From contig NW_014577859.1 of the NCBI RefSeq assembly GCF_000485595.1, positions 84,070-118,470 of the forward strand: 34,401 bases of DNA, given 5' to 3'. This document shows positions 1-11,900 of the stretch, in pieces. Source of the DNA: Priapulus caudatus. Lineage: Eukaryota > Priapulida > Priapulimorpha > Priapulimorphida > Priapulidae. Each line of letters starts with the position of its first letter. Within the stretch, counting starts at the first letter, position 1. The translations under genes were made by a program, and so were the position numbers. Under the pieces are notes generated by a model. That model worked only from the letters and a program-made list of their open reading frames with translations, searched no databases and was not told where the DNA came from.

Positions 1-695
1 TATATATATATATATATATATGAACATGACTTGATCCTGCTGCCAGCAGCCATGCAGCCTGAGTTTGCAGAAGATTATATTATATGGTTATCGTTATGGT
101 ACCAAAATCGATCAATGTATCAATGCTGATCCCTCCTATCAACTGGGTAGTTAATCTAGTTTTGATGGTACATATCCTCATACGTGCGACATGTATTCAA
201 TAAATTAAATAAATGCATTCTTTTTGTCGCGCGAGCATGTATAGAGCACACGTAGTTACACAACATGCATCAAAAAGAGGACATATCCTACATATTTATT
301 AAGCATATAACCACACATTGTGACAGCCCTGATCTTACCCGGCCGTCTATATGCATACATTGATTTAAATCATAACAAATGTAATCACATATTTGTGAAT
401 GCCAAAAATTAATAATACGCCTCTTTACATTTGCATCTACATCGGCTACAATCTATAAATTCACTAGTTATTTAGATTTAGATTTTAGGTTAATATAAAT
501 TTTATTTACGCTTTACGATTTTACATCAAGAATGCAATAGTATTGTGAACAATAAAAAGACTGCGAGGGAGGGCGAATTGACTATACAGTCACCAAGTCA
601 GCCGCTCCTGCATTGGCGTATTAACCAGTGAAACACGATAGATAATATTGAAGCAGATCTAGAATACAATAACAATAATAGTAATGATAAAATAC

Positions 696-744
<49 letters not shown>

Positions 745-1349
745 GAATACAATGAACCGCATGGTGAGCAGATCATATATATATATATATATAATTAGTA
801 GAAATATTGACAGCTTGCATTAAACAGGCAGTACACAGCACACCAGTATATATAATCTGAGCCAATTGAAGAAAAAACAGTACAGGAAGTTGACTTAGTT
901 GAGTTGAAGTTGATTATACAATTAGGAAGTTGAGCTCTCATTCACTAATTAGCCCTAAATTCTGTACATACCTATAAAATATCAGGGTGGTCCACAACCT
1001 AAAATTAAAACATGTAAAACTGGGAACTTTAGAGGAGTACTTTAGATATTATTTCAAATTATGTGCGCGAAGCGCTCCTCACGAGCGCGAAGCACGAAGT
1101 CACTTGCGGCCGAGGTCCAGGGCCCGCCTTAAGGTCCTGGAAGCTCAGGGGATTTAGATGCTCTCTGGTGCAATCTGAGCCTTATTTTGGAGCATTTTTG
1201 CACAAAATTTATGACCTATATTTCAAAATAATTTGGGTTGAGTCAAGCGTCATGAGTGATGAGTCATTTTTCATTGTTCAATTTGTACACTAGTGTGAAT
1301 GTAACCAGTCAAATGTTATAAAGCAATGTGCGAAAAATGCAAATAAATA
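1..1349. other. AT-rich region without recognised gene; simple repeats
   Basis: It holds a (TA) run at 1-20, an (AAT) trinucleotide run at about 698-742 and a (TA) run at about 774-793. A GC-richer patch at 1061-1150 (ACGAGCGCGAAGCACGAAGT...) gives a short open frame with no recognisable product. No exon with paired splice sites and a family match was seen. Confidence 0.6.
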
Positions 1350-1351
1350 TA

Positions 1352-3633
1352 GGGGAGACCGGGGACAATTGTAACACGTTTTTCCAAATCTGACATAACA
1401 ACTTTATTATAGTTAAATACTTACTTCAAGGTATATGAAATTAAAGATGCATATCTTGGCTTGAAATATGACTAGGTTTGGGTTAAGTAAAACAAGTTAT
1501 TTTGAAACCATTATCATTTCAAAACTGGAAGTCAAGTGTTACAATTACCCCACAACACGGGGCAATTGTAACACAACAATGGGGCAATTGTACCAACAAA
1601 TCATATCCCTCAGAACAATTTTTTATATTTTTTATAAAGGTGACACGTTGGACAGATTTTCAACAATTAAACAGCAATTTATAGAACCACAATAAAACAA
1701 TTTTAATAAAAACTATGACGAATGCTTGACTCATTTACATATGAATAAAATATAAGCCCTATGTTCTTGATTGACCTAGGAAAAAAAATCACGCCTCCCG
1801 GATACCCATACAACACTGCTCTCTTGACTTAGCATCAACTACAGCATTTGCCACTAGATGGCAGCAGTACATTACAATTTATTTAAGTAATTCATTATTC
1901 ATACTTACTCTTACAGCGAATTAAAATTATCTAAATTCAAGAATTTAGATAACTACCAAGGATATACACAAAAAGTGAACAATTGACATAATTATACAAG
2001 TTTACAATCTTTACAAGTTAAACTTTGTACATGCAGTTTATACATAAATTTGTTCTGCAATTTGCAACACTAGTGAAATTTAAACTCGATCTGCCTCCAA
2101 CTTTTCAACGTTTTAACAATATGTTTAAAACTATTATATAATGTACTTATCATGTAGTTCAAAGCCTCATTTGAAGTATAAATAAGACTGTAATTCCCAC
2201 TCTTGGTTTGAATATTTGCATCTCACGTTTCCTGGTATTGAAACTATCGGCTTCAGATCCTTCTGTCACATATACTTATACTATTGAGGACCGAGATTCG
2301 TAATATTTTAAAATCTTTGCTTTATCATCGCTTGTGCGGATAAACGCTCCCCCCACTTCTTCCGGTGTATTATAACGTAACGGTTCTGCACCGTCATCAT
2401 TCAGATCCAGAAACCCGAAGTGTAATCATGATCACTACACTTCTAGGTCAAAGTAGCTAGATCGAAGGCCCTGCATGATCTGTTTGCGCAACCTACATAC
2501 AGTATCATAGATGTTCGGAGTCCCAAGCTGATGTATATCCACGCAGAGAGCCACATGCGGGGGGGGGGGCGGGGGGCACTCCCTATATATTGCATAGTAG
2601 GTATATGTGCCGCGGTTATGGCCCCCCTTTTCACCTTAAACTTTCCGCACTGGAGACCCTCCCCCCTTTTCACATATTTGCCGTCCCGGCTCATAGGTCG
2701 TACTTTTTTCCGCACGTTCCTGAGACCCCCTTTTTCACATATTTCCCGTCTCTGCGAATATGTCCCACTTTTTCTGAACGTTCTGGGTGACATCCTCTCG
2801 CAAACATGTCCAGTTCCGGAGCATCATGCTTTCCAGCAAACCCTGTCCCTAGTTCTGGAGATCCCCATTTTGATGTGCCGAGTTACTTGATCCTTGATCT
2901 AAGCTTTTCTGAGCCGTAGTGTTCTCTTTGTATGGTAGGAACTTAATATCCCCCAGGGTACTGCCGGAATTAACGTACCCTGGGTACGGTCCGGTATACC
3001 AGAACTTACCCTGGTAACTATATCTAGCTGATATGGTTAGGGTTACGGTTAGTGTTAGGGTTAGGGTTAGGGTTAGAGTTAGGGTTAGGGTTAGGGTTAG
3101 GGAGAACAAAACATATTTACAGACCCATTAATTCAAAGTTATGTAGTTCTCATGTCTGAGCTTATAGATAGGCTACTTTTTTGCCTTATAAACAAAACAC
3201 ATTTTGTAAAACACATACTTTTTATACATGCCAAGGGGCAATTGTAACACGTTGTTACATTTGCCCCCGAGGAGACAACCATAATTTGGGGGCTGTTTTT
3301 GTATCTTAGCATTAGTATTCGTCAATGAAACCTTTACCAAATACAGGCCTAAAAACCAATTTTTTTATGATATACAAATGACAGTGATAGCTCAAGTACA
3401 TATTTGTCCAGAAAAAAAACATTAGGTAATTCGAGATTTTACTTACCTGCTAAAAAAACGATGTTTTGGCTGTCAAATGTTCCTCGATGCGTAAACCTGC
3501 CTACCCTCAGGACAGCATGTGGGGCAATGAAATGTGCATGCGCTGTGAGGAGCGTATACATATAGCACGTTTCTACTAGGAATGAGGGCCTCTGTTACAT
3601 TTGCCCCGTGTTACAATTGTCCCCGGTCTCCCC
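1352..3633. mobile_element. TIR DNA-transposon remnant, TA target duplication
   Basis: The left end GGGGAGACCGGGGACAATTG is mirrored by the right end ending GGTCTCCCC; the match continues for about 27 bases through GTAACACG. TA flanks both ends (1350-1351, 3634-3635), as for Tc1/mariner-type insertion. The motif GGGCAATTGTAACAC recurs inside near 1560, 1580 and 3237, and as its complement near 3255 and 3600. No transposase frame was found, so it is non-autonomous or decayed. A telomere-repeat element is nested at 2946-3102. Confidence 0.75.
2946..3102 (+). mobile_element. Truncated telomere-repeat element (copy 1)
   Basis: It starts CCCCCAGGGTACTGCCGG and GTACCCTGGGTACGGTCCGG, the same inverted-repeat arm as the complete copy at 10198-10495, then runs into about ten TTAGGG-type units at 3034-3102. 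The right arm is absent; unrelated AT-rich DNA follows directly. Confidence 0.75.
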
Positions 3634-4176
3634 TACTATAAGGTGAAACTATATTTCGCTATATTTTATTCGGATTGAGCGTCGTTACTGAGCAGAAAAT
3701 CAAATATCGTAATAAAGCTTTTAAATTCCCAGTTTCCTTTTCCTTATTGCTGCCCAGGCATCTGCTGCCTCATGGAAGAGGAAGTCCTGAGCTGATGGGC
3801 CTTCCACAGACACCATTATAAGGGCATTTAGTGTGTTCTGATTCAGTCTTATTAGAAGTCTAGTTAGAAGGAATCTGATGAAATAGGCTGGTTATTGTGA
3901 GGTGTTTTTTATTCATAGCGGATTGCGAAGCACTATGATATGAGGCTCAGGACAAGTGAAAGTCTATGTCGGACAAGTTATTCGTTTGGCTAGTTGCCCG
4001 ATTGAACAACTAAAAAATTTCTAGTTGTGTAATATTCCTAACATCCTTAGAGCCAGGGCGCTATCGCACGACATTCTCACATTATATTTTCAAAAGCCGC
4101 CGGAAAAAGCGGCCCGCGAGGCACGCGTCTGTGGCTGTCCACAATTGACGCTGCGTACGTGCCTGCTGGCTGGGGG

Positions 4177-4334
4177 CGGCATTGATTGAAGTACGGGGGG
4201 GGGGGCACGATTGTTTCAGTCGTGGTACTAATCACTACTAAAATGTAGAGGGTTGGCATTGATTGAAGTACGGGGGGGGGCACGATTGTTTCAGTCGCGT
4301 GGTGCTAATCAGTAATCACTACTAAAATGTAGAG
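4177..4334. repeat. Tandem duplication, two units of about 80 bp
   Basis: Two adjacent copies start GGCATTGATTGAAGTACGGG and end near ACTAAAATGTAGAGGG. Each has a poly-G run, and the second has a small extra insertion (AGTAATC). No coding potential is evident. Confidence 0.8.
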
Positions 4335-4726
4335 GGTGGGCACCGCTGGGCTATGAGAGAGCGACAGCAAACTTCTTTCCTGGAATTGAGGAAAAAGCTA
4401 AAATCGGGAATGACACACGAGTGTGCCGGCACACAAAAATAAACGTGTGAACCCCTCGTGGATCACACTGGCCTCAATGTAATCTATCGAATCATGCGGA
4501 AAGTCACACGAAAGCCACAGGTCAACATCCTCGCTGTCTTTAAACTGGTTTGAACAACGATAAACGTTTCTATTTAAACTACGTCGTGTATCCGTGTCCC
4601 ACGGTCGGCGCACGTTATGTATACACAACGACGTGCCGTCTCATGGTTAAATCCATATTTGCATACTAAACGCATCCATGCGCAATGTCATACGAACGCC
4701 ACACAGTGCACAGTGATCTCGCTGTT

Positions 4727-4822
4727 TCTTCATACACCAATGCTAAGTATATACATGCCATTCATGTCAACAGTCTCGTCATACACCAATGCTAATTGTA
4801 TATACATGTATATCATGTCAAC
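4727..4822. repeat. Tandem repeat, two units of about 50 bp
   Basis: TCATACACCAATGCTAA, then TATATACATG, then ATGTCAACAG occur twice in succession with small differences. Confidence 0.7.
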
Positions 4823-6072
4823 AGCAAGGCATAGCAAAACAAGGGCCACAATGTAAATAAGTGTGCTAGTCATGCTTTTTGTGTATATATCCTTGGTAGT
4901 TATCCAATTTTATGAATTCAGTATTTATTGTAAGCTATGTATTGTATATGATGGATAATTGCGTAAATAAATAAATAAATACAAAATAAAAATAAAATCG
5001 ACGTATAAAATCAAGCGAAGACAAATCAGATGTTATCTATCGAACTCGCTCCATTTGTTTTATTTGTAAGCGAGGTCATGCGGGGACGGCGGGTGACGCG
5101 AAAATGAAGTCCGTCGTATACGCGTGTACTTATGCACACTGTACAGTAGTACTTCTTAGTGGCAATAAACTCTCGCTTTAAAAAAAGTGCATATTACAAA
5201 GTAGAGACACAATCATATATATAGGCCTATATATAATAGCTTTCACAGAAAGGAATAAATCATTTAAAAATTGCAATGCGCACAAATGCCGCTTTTTAAT
5301 ACAAACACTATATTTACGCGAAGCAATATAGAGGCTTGTGGTGCGAATTGCCTGAATGAGCTAATTTTACTGCATTAATATATACGTATAATATAAAGCG
5401 GAGGACGGGTGCGTTTAGGGAGAACACTACACCTTACCACCCACTCGCCGCTAGTATCGCGGATCCGCACCTATATTGTAGACGCGAATTTCGCACTACA
5501 CACACCGAATTCGTTTAGAAGAACTGTGAGAAACTAGAGGGAAGTCAAAGACAAGAAATAACAGCAAACAACGAACGATTAACTTTACTAATCTTAAGAC
5601 TCTAAAACTCTAAAACTTTTTAAACTCTAAAACTTTAAGACTATAGATAAGAAAGTACTCTGTCAGTGGAAAATCTTCTCGACAGACATGGAAAAGAAAT
5701 AAGAAATAATAACCCAGTGTCACGGACCTACATAATTCTCTAACACAGTTAGCTAAAATCTACCGAAAAGAAGTCTACCGAAGCGGACACCTAATGGTAC
5801 CAAGCGACCCAGTTAGCGCCCGCGATCCCCTCTACGAGTCTACGTCATCAATGTCATCGATAGCACCTATTCTAGCCATGCTGTCTATAACCAAATAAGG
5901 TGGCGTGAGGCATCATCTCATACGTCTTGGTGGCGCGAAACACAACCAGACCATAAGGCATCGATCAAAGGGTTGTTTGTTAAGAAACTAGGAGAGAAGA
6001 ACGTAAGTTGTTGAGAACGGCCGAAGGAAACTCTTTTGGCAGTCAACGGTGACCGACGCCGTGTGTCAATGG
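4823..6072. other. Region with no recognised gene
   Basis: It includes AATAAATAAATAAAT near 4965-4980, AT-rich sequence and a moderately GC-rich stretch at 5395-6060. A 62-codon open stretch at 5817-6002 ends at a good donor (AAC|GTAAGT) but has no start codon, no family resemblance, and a phase that does not fit the CAMLG exon at 7280. Confidence 0.5.
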
Positions 6073-6718
6073 TTAACGTAGCCAGATTTTGTACTGATTT
6101 CTATATGCAGCGGGCACCTTACATGAAAGGTCTTCGTCTCATTTTTTCTTAAAAGCGGTCCACTGATAGAATGTTATCATATTAATCTATGCTAGAATAC
6201 CTCCTCTCCAGTTTAAATGCATAATGTTCGCAAAGTTTTATTCTTCTCGGGCGATATAGCGCATGCTCGAGCACCGTTTTAAGCGTGCAGTACGGACTAA
6301 AGGCAGCTTGCTAAGAGAGAAAAGAGAGAAAGAGAGAGAGTGAGGTGGGAGATTAAGGAAAGGCGGTAGGGAAGATAGCTGAAACGCGGTAGATGAGAAA
6401 TAACGCTGAGCGGGGGACAAGGGAGGCGAAAGGAAGGACGGGAGGTGACGAAGTAGGGGTTTCGCACCCTACAGGCTAGGGCGCTCTCCTAGCTATAAAC
6501 ACAGGTCTACGGAGAACAATTTATTACATAAATCTATGCTGAGATACCCCCTTACCATATTAAATGCATATTCACCAAAAAATATAACTCCTCTGGTGAG
6601 ATATTGCGCTTGCGCTAGCGCCCTAACGTAGCCAGATGGTGTACTGATTTCTATATGCAGCGGGCACCTTACATGAAAGGTTTTATTTCTATTTCTTAAA
6701 AGCGGTCTATACTGATAG
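6073..6718. repeat. Satellite array, left part (unit about 550 bp)
   Basis: A full unit starts TAACGTAGCCAGATTTTGTA (6073) and restarts at about 6623. Internal landmarks are GCAGCGGGCACCTTACA, TCATATTAATCTATGCTAGA, a purine tract, GACGGGAGGTGACGAAGTAG and TAAACACAGGTCTAC. The second unit breaks off at GATAG (6714-6718) and resumes at 8147. Confidence 0.75.
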
Positions 6719-7279
6719 TATGCAGGACAGACATTTTTGTACCTATAAACTTGACAAAAATGAGTTTTGTGAACACAAACCTCAATTCTGTCAATCCTGT
6801 CCCACAAAACTCAATTTTGTGAACACAAAACTCAATTTTGTAAACACAAAACTCAATTCTGTCAATCCTGTCCCACAAAACTCAATTTTGTGAACACAAA
6901 CCTCAATTCTGTATTAATCGTTGAAAATAATATGGATTGTTATTGGATTAATCTTCCACGTTCCAGACGCCGATCAAGGATAGCTGTGCCAGTGCTGCTA
7001 ACCCGGACTTCCAAACTGTGGAGATTTGTTTTCACTTGAGGGACTTCATTATCATAAAAAAGCACAACAAAAACATTATATTATAACATTAAAAGCAATA
7101 AACAGCGTATATTTATTTACAGGATAGGATATTGGGAGGGGTTCAAAAAAACAATGTACGTGTAAAACGGGAATTTCCCCGTCAAATAATAAAATAAATA
7201 GACATAAATACAATGCCTACTCCTATCATTAGAACATGCCATATTAGTGATAACATCATACTTTATTATACTTTAGCAG

Positions 7280-7830
7280 GTGCCAGTGCAGGAAGCAGAG
7301 ATGAAGTGAATAATTCGTCCTCAGCATCTGTGCAGTCGGCCGTATCTCCCATGGAACACACAGACGTGACTGCCAAGACGACCAAGGACATTCTAAACCT
7401 CGGTGCACAGCACAGGGAGCAGGCGCCCTCTGGTGGCATCGAGGATGTCGCGGACGCGCGAGAGGATCCCATGGACGTCTCGGATGCCGCGGAAGTCGTA
7501 CCGGCCGTTGTTTCCGAACTCGTCGACTCCGTTACGAGACAAAATCTGTCGTGGACACCACCCGATGCTTCGTCGCCCGTGCCGCGCCCCGAGCAATCGT
7601 CTGCGTCACCGGCGACGATGACGGCTCGCGCAGACGCCAGCCTGTCAGCGGAGAAGTGGGAGCAAGTGAAGCCACAGCTGACTAGAAGGAAGCTCCACGA
7701 GACGGAGGGGCAGCAGGACCAACAGAGGCGCGCAGCGGAGGGATCCTCCGCCGGGAAGCCTAAGCGGACGCAGACGAGGGACCGGTCTCCATTGTCGGAC
7801 CCGGACAGAAAGACGAAAACTTCTATCCAG
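7280..7830 (+). CDS. CAMLG: Probable CAMLG internal exon, disordered cytosolic linker
   Basis: The acceptor is a T-rich tract ending in CAG at 7277-7279 and the donor is CAG|GTGCGT after 7830. The exon enters in phase 1 and leaves in phase 0, with 183 codons. Composition is rich in Ser, Pro, Asp, Glu and later Lys/Arg (for example GKPKRTQTRDRSPL), with no membrane segment. GC content is far above the flanks, as for the other coding exons. It looks like the variable linker of CAMLG, but low complexity prevents a firm family match. A second in-frame donor lies 21 bases downstream at 7851. The exon lies in the loop of a large inverted repeat (see 6719-8146). It could instead be an exon carried in by an insertion. 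Confidence 0.55.
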
Positions 7831-8301
7831 GTGCGTGAGATCTGTATCCAGGTGTGAGATCTGTATCCCGGTGTGAGATCTGTATCATTGTGGGACAGGA
7901 TTGACAGAATTGAGTTTTGTGGGACAGGATTGACAGAATTGAGTTTTGTGTTCACAAAATTTAGTTTTGTGGGACAGGATTGACAGAATTGAGTTTTGTG
8001 GGACAGGATTGACAGAACTGAGATTTGTGTTCACAAAATTGACTTTTGTGAGACAGAATTGAGTTGTGTGCACAAAAGTAAGTTTTGTGAGACAGAATTG
8101 AGTTTTGTTAGACTAAATTGAGCCCTGTCCTGCATGGCGCCCCGTAGATAGAAGCATATTAATCAATGCTAGAATATTTCCTCTCCAGTTTAAATGCATA
8201 ATGTTCGCAAAGTTTTATACTTCTCGGAGATATACGCATGCTCGAGCACCGTTTCAGGCGTGCAGTACGGACTAAAGACAATTGCATTATATAGCTTGCT
8301 A

Positions 8302-8376
<75 letters not shown>

Positions 8377-8912
8377 AGAGAGAGGTGGGAGATTAAGGAA
8401 AGGCGGTAGAGAAGATAGCTGAAACGCGGTAGAAGGGAAATAACGTTGAACGGGGGATAATGGAGGCTAGGGACAGGACGGGAGGTGACGAAGTAGCGGT
8501 TTCGCACCCTACATGATAGGGCGCTTTCCTAATTATAAACACAGGTCTACTGATAACAATTTATTACATAAATCTATGCTGAGATACCCCCTAACGATAT
8601 TAAACATATTACATATTCAACAAAAAATACAACTCCTCTTGTGAGATATTGCGCTTGCGCTAACGCACTAACGTAACCAGATTGTCTAGTGATTTCTATT
8701 TGCAGCGGGCACCTTACAAGAAAGGTCTTCTTCTTATTTCTCAAAACCGGTCTACTATTCGAATGTTATCATATTAATCTATGCTAGAACACCTCATCTC
8801 TAGTTTAAATGCATAATGTTCGCAAAAATTATTATTCTCGGACGATATTGCGCATGCCCGAGCACCGTATCAGGCATGCGGTACCGACTAACGACACCTG
8901 CATTATATAGCT

Positions 8913-8964
<52 letters not shown>

Positions 8965-11900
8965 TGGGTGACTGAGGAAAGACGGCAGGGAAGATAGCTT
9001 AATTAGGCGCTGTAGAAGAAGAAGGAGGCTGAGCAAGGAACAGGGGAAGCAAGAAGGACGGGAGGTGACGAAGTAGGGGTTTCGCACCCTACAGGCTAAG
9101 GCGCTCTCTTAATAATTATAAACACAGGTCTATTGATGAACATTGGTGATTTATTATCAGGATAATGTATTTAACTAGTACCCGGATTTAAACTTGATTC
9201 CATGAGGTGCCAAACGAAACTGAACAATAATCACTGTTAGCCCATGGCCAATACGGCCTGCATACTGACTGTCACTGTTTTTATTTTAAAACAAACAAAA
9301 TATCAACGCGAACTCGATACACAATGTGATCGAGAAGATCTCGCACTTGACGGAAAAGTTGCGAGCCTGCTGGAAACTTTGTATTACACCCGATAACAAT
9401 ATATTGCATGACAATAATGGAAACAATGTGAATATTTTCCCCTTTCATCTATTTAATTTATCTTTTATTTAATTTATCTATTTATCTATTTAATTATTTA
9501 TCAATTATTTTATTAATTATTTATTAATGATCAATTATTAATTATTAATTATTAATTATTAATTATTTATTAATTAATTTATTAATTATTTATCTATTTA
9601 TCTATTTAATTTATCTTTTATTTATTTAATTCGCTCTCTTCATGCTTTGCTGATACAATATCACACACATCACACACGCATATTACAAAGTAAACATGAT
9701 TAATGTAGTAATGAATAATTAAGCCGTGTGTAAGAGCGCCACACATGTCGAGACACTCGAAGATCGAGATATAGTATTGTAAGCTAACTGGCGTGGAGGT
9801 ATTGTAAGCTAACTGGCGTGGAGGTATTGTAAGCTAACTGGCGTAGAGGTATTGTAAGCTAACTGGCGTGGAGGTATTGTAAGCTAACTGGCGTGGAGGC
9901 GTGAGGAACCTCTACTCTACGAGACTCTACTTTGTGACAACCCACAAGATGATTTCGAAGGTTTTAAACCTTTCGAAATACAACACTAGGATAAAATCGC
10001 AAGTGTAATACAGTAATAGTAAATTGTCAATAAGTTCCTCTTCCCAACATCAAGTCAATTCGCACCAGCTAACACCGTTTCATCGCTACATGGTAAACGT
10101 CAATTTTTCTACTAGTCCAATTGCGAACCGTTAGAGCTAGTAATCGTACTTTTGCCTGCGTATACGGTATGCATATTTACAGATGCGTACTGCTCATAGG
10201 GTCTATGTCCCCCAGGGTACTGCCGGGACGTACCCTGGGTACGGTCCGGTATACTGGAACGTACCCTGGTCACTATTTAATATGGTTAGGGTTAGGATTA
10301 GGGTTGGGGTTAGGGTTAGGGCTCGGTTTCGGGTTTGGGTTAGGGTTAGGGAGTAGGCGTAGGCGACTCCCTAGACTCGTTAGTGGAGTAGGCGAGGTAC
10401 GGTCCGGCATATTAGATAGTGCCAGGGTACGCGTTCCGGTATACCGGACCGTACCCAGGGTACGTTCCGGCAGTACCCCGGGGGACATAGACCCTCTCAG
10501 CATTAGTACTGTGTGTGTTTACGTTCCTGTGTACCGAGAGGCGCGGCCATCTGAATTCAGCAATGCGGCTCTGATCTTCGTCGCGTTACCGCACGCATTT
10601 ACCTTTTTAATCTCTTAAAAATAAGGGCCAGGTCTAGAAGCCCGTACATTGAACCTGAACGTGATGTAAATTCCAAACGAGTAGCGGCAGGAATTAAACG
10701 TTTGCATACAACGATTTGAACTGACAGCGGCCGACAATATCTTACAGCTGAGTGCGATGCGGGAGTTGCGATTGAACTCGCTGAAACAAACTTTTTTAGT
10801 TTGGCCGTATTTCAACGTTCTACGGTAATCGTATCACTTCTTTGTAATCATAAGAAAATGTTCTAGCGGTTTCCTATTTTTGCGAAGGCATGTCTGGCAG
10901 TATGCCGCAGTGCGGACGCGTTGAAATTACTCTTGAACACGGAATCGCGTAATGTTTCGCAGCAGAATTCAATATGGCGGAGGGATCGCAGACGCCTCGT
11001 GCAGATTTCATGAAGGCACATAAACGATGCGCGTACAATTCTAGATGATATGCGGGTGTCACGTGAGGAGTCGTAATTTCCCGCTGTCTCTCTCCCTACA
11101 TTTCCCTCCCCCTCATGCACGCATACCTCTTTCAACGGGGTCGTAGAAGTATCCGCTGTCGGTCAGACTGGAAAAGACGGAGGCCACCAGGTCTGAGAGT
11201 TATCTCTAAGCGAAGGCATGCGCAGCCACTCTCTGCGACGTGTCAACTTCCAACTCCAGCCCCTCCTTCTGCTGCTACACGCGCCGTGCCTGTCCAACAC
11301 ACAAACACACATTGACCGTTATTCAGCCTGATAAGGTTAGAAGATCGAAAGCACGAAGAAGACCGTCGTGACTGTAGTCGTTCGTCGCTAAATTTATGGC
11401 TGTAAATTTAATATAAATATCCTCAAATATCAAAGTCAAATCTCAAACATATAGCTCTACGGTGTCGCCAATCTTCACCTTCTCTATGCCACCCACTTAC
11501 CTTCTCCTCTCTGTGTCGCCTCTCCTTATCCTCTTTCTCCCCCTTACCTTCTCCTCTCCTCCTCTCTCCATCCCCTTAATTACCTTCTCCCCTCTGTGTC
11601 GCCTCTATTTCTCCTCTCTCCAGCCGCTTACCTTCTCCTCCCTGTGTTGCCTCTCCCTCTCCTCTCTCTCCCTTACCTTTCCCTCTCTGTGTCACCTCCC
11701 CTTATCCTCTCTCCCCCCCTTACCTTCTCTATATACCCCTTTACTTTCTCCTCCCTATGTCTCCTCTCCTTCTCTCTCCATCCCCTCTATTTCTCCTCTC
11801 TCCAGCCGCTCACCTTCTCCTCTCTGTGTCACCTCCCCTTATAGGTGTGAGATCTGTATCCAGGTGTGAGATCTGTATCCCGGTGTGAGATCTGTATCCA

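Larger units (their letters stand above)
6719..8146. mobile_element. Candidate insertion with inverted minisatellite arms around the CAMLG exon
   Basis: The segment interrupts a satellite unit: GATAG precedes it (6714-6718) and GATAG follows it (8147-8151), after which the unit continues. It begins TATGCAGGACAG, and its end carries CTGTCCTGCAT. The left arm (about 6720-6915) repeats CTCAATTCTGTCAATCCTGT; the right arm (about 7888-8135) is the same ~30-bp minisatellite in reverse complement, ACAGGATTGACAGAATTGAG. The exon 7280-7830 lies in the loop. Inverted arms and direct repeats are seen; that it moved as a unit is inferred. Confidence 0.55.

Noticed and set aside
3034-3102. TTAGGG run as a true chromosome end
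   Set aside because: Only about ten units, bordered by a TIR arm and followed by unique sequence and genes; it is interstitial.
5817-6002. 62-codon open stretch ending at a good GTAAGT donor, considered as CAMLG exon 1
   Set aside because: No start codon, no Arg-rich helix, and it ends in phase 0 while the next exon needs phase 1.
7266-7955. 229-residue minus-strand open frame
   Set aside because: Antisense shadow of the GC-rich + strand exon, extended by the minisatellite; it has no splice or family support.
11462-11869. 135-residue Ser/Pro/Leu-rich open frame
   Set aside because: Low-complexity CT-rich minisatellite; the same frame recurs at 18.6 and 19.2 kb.
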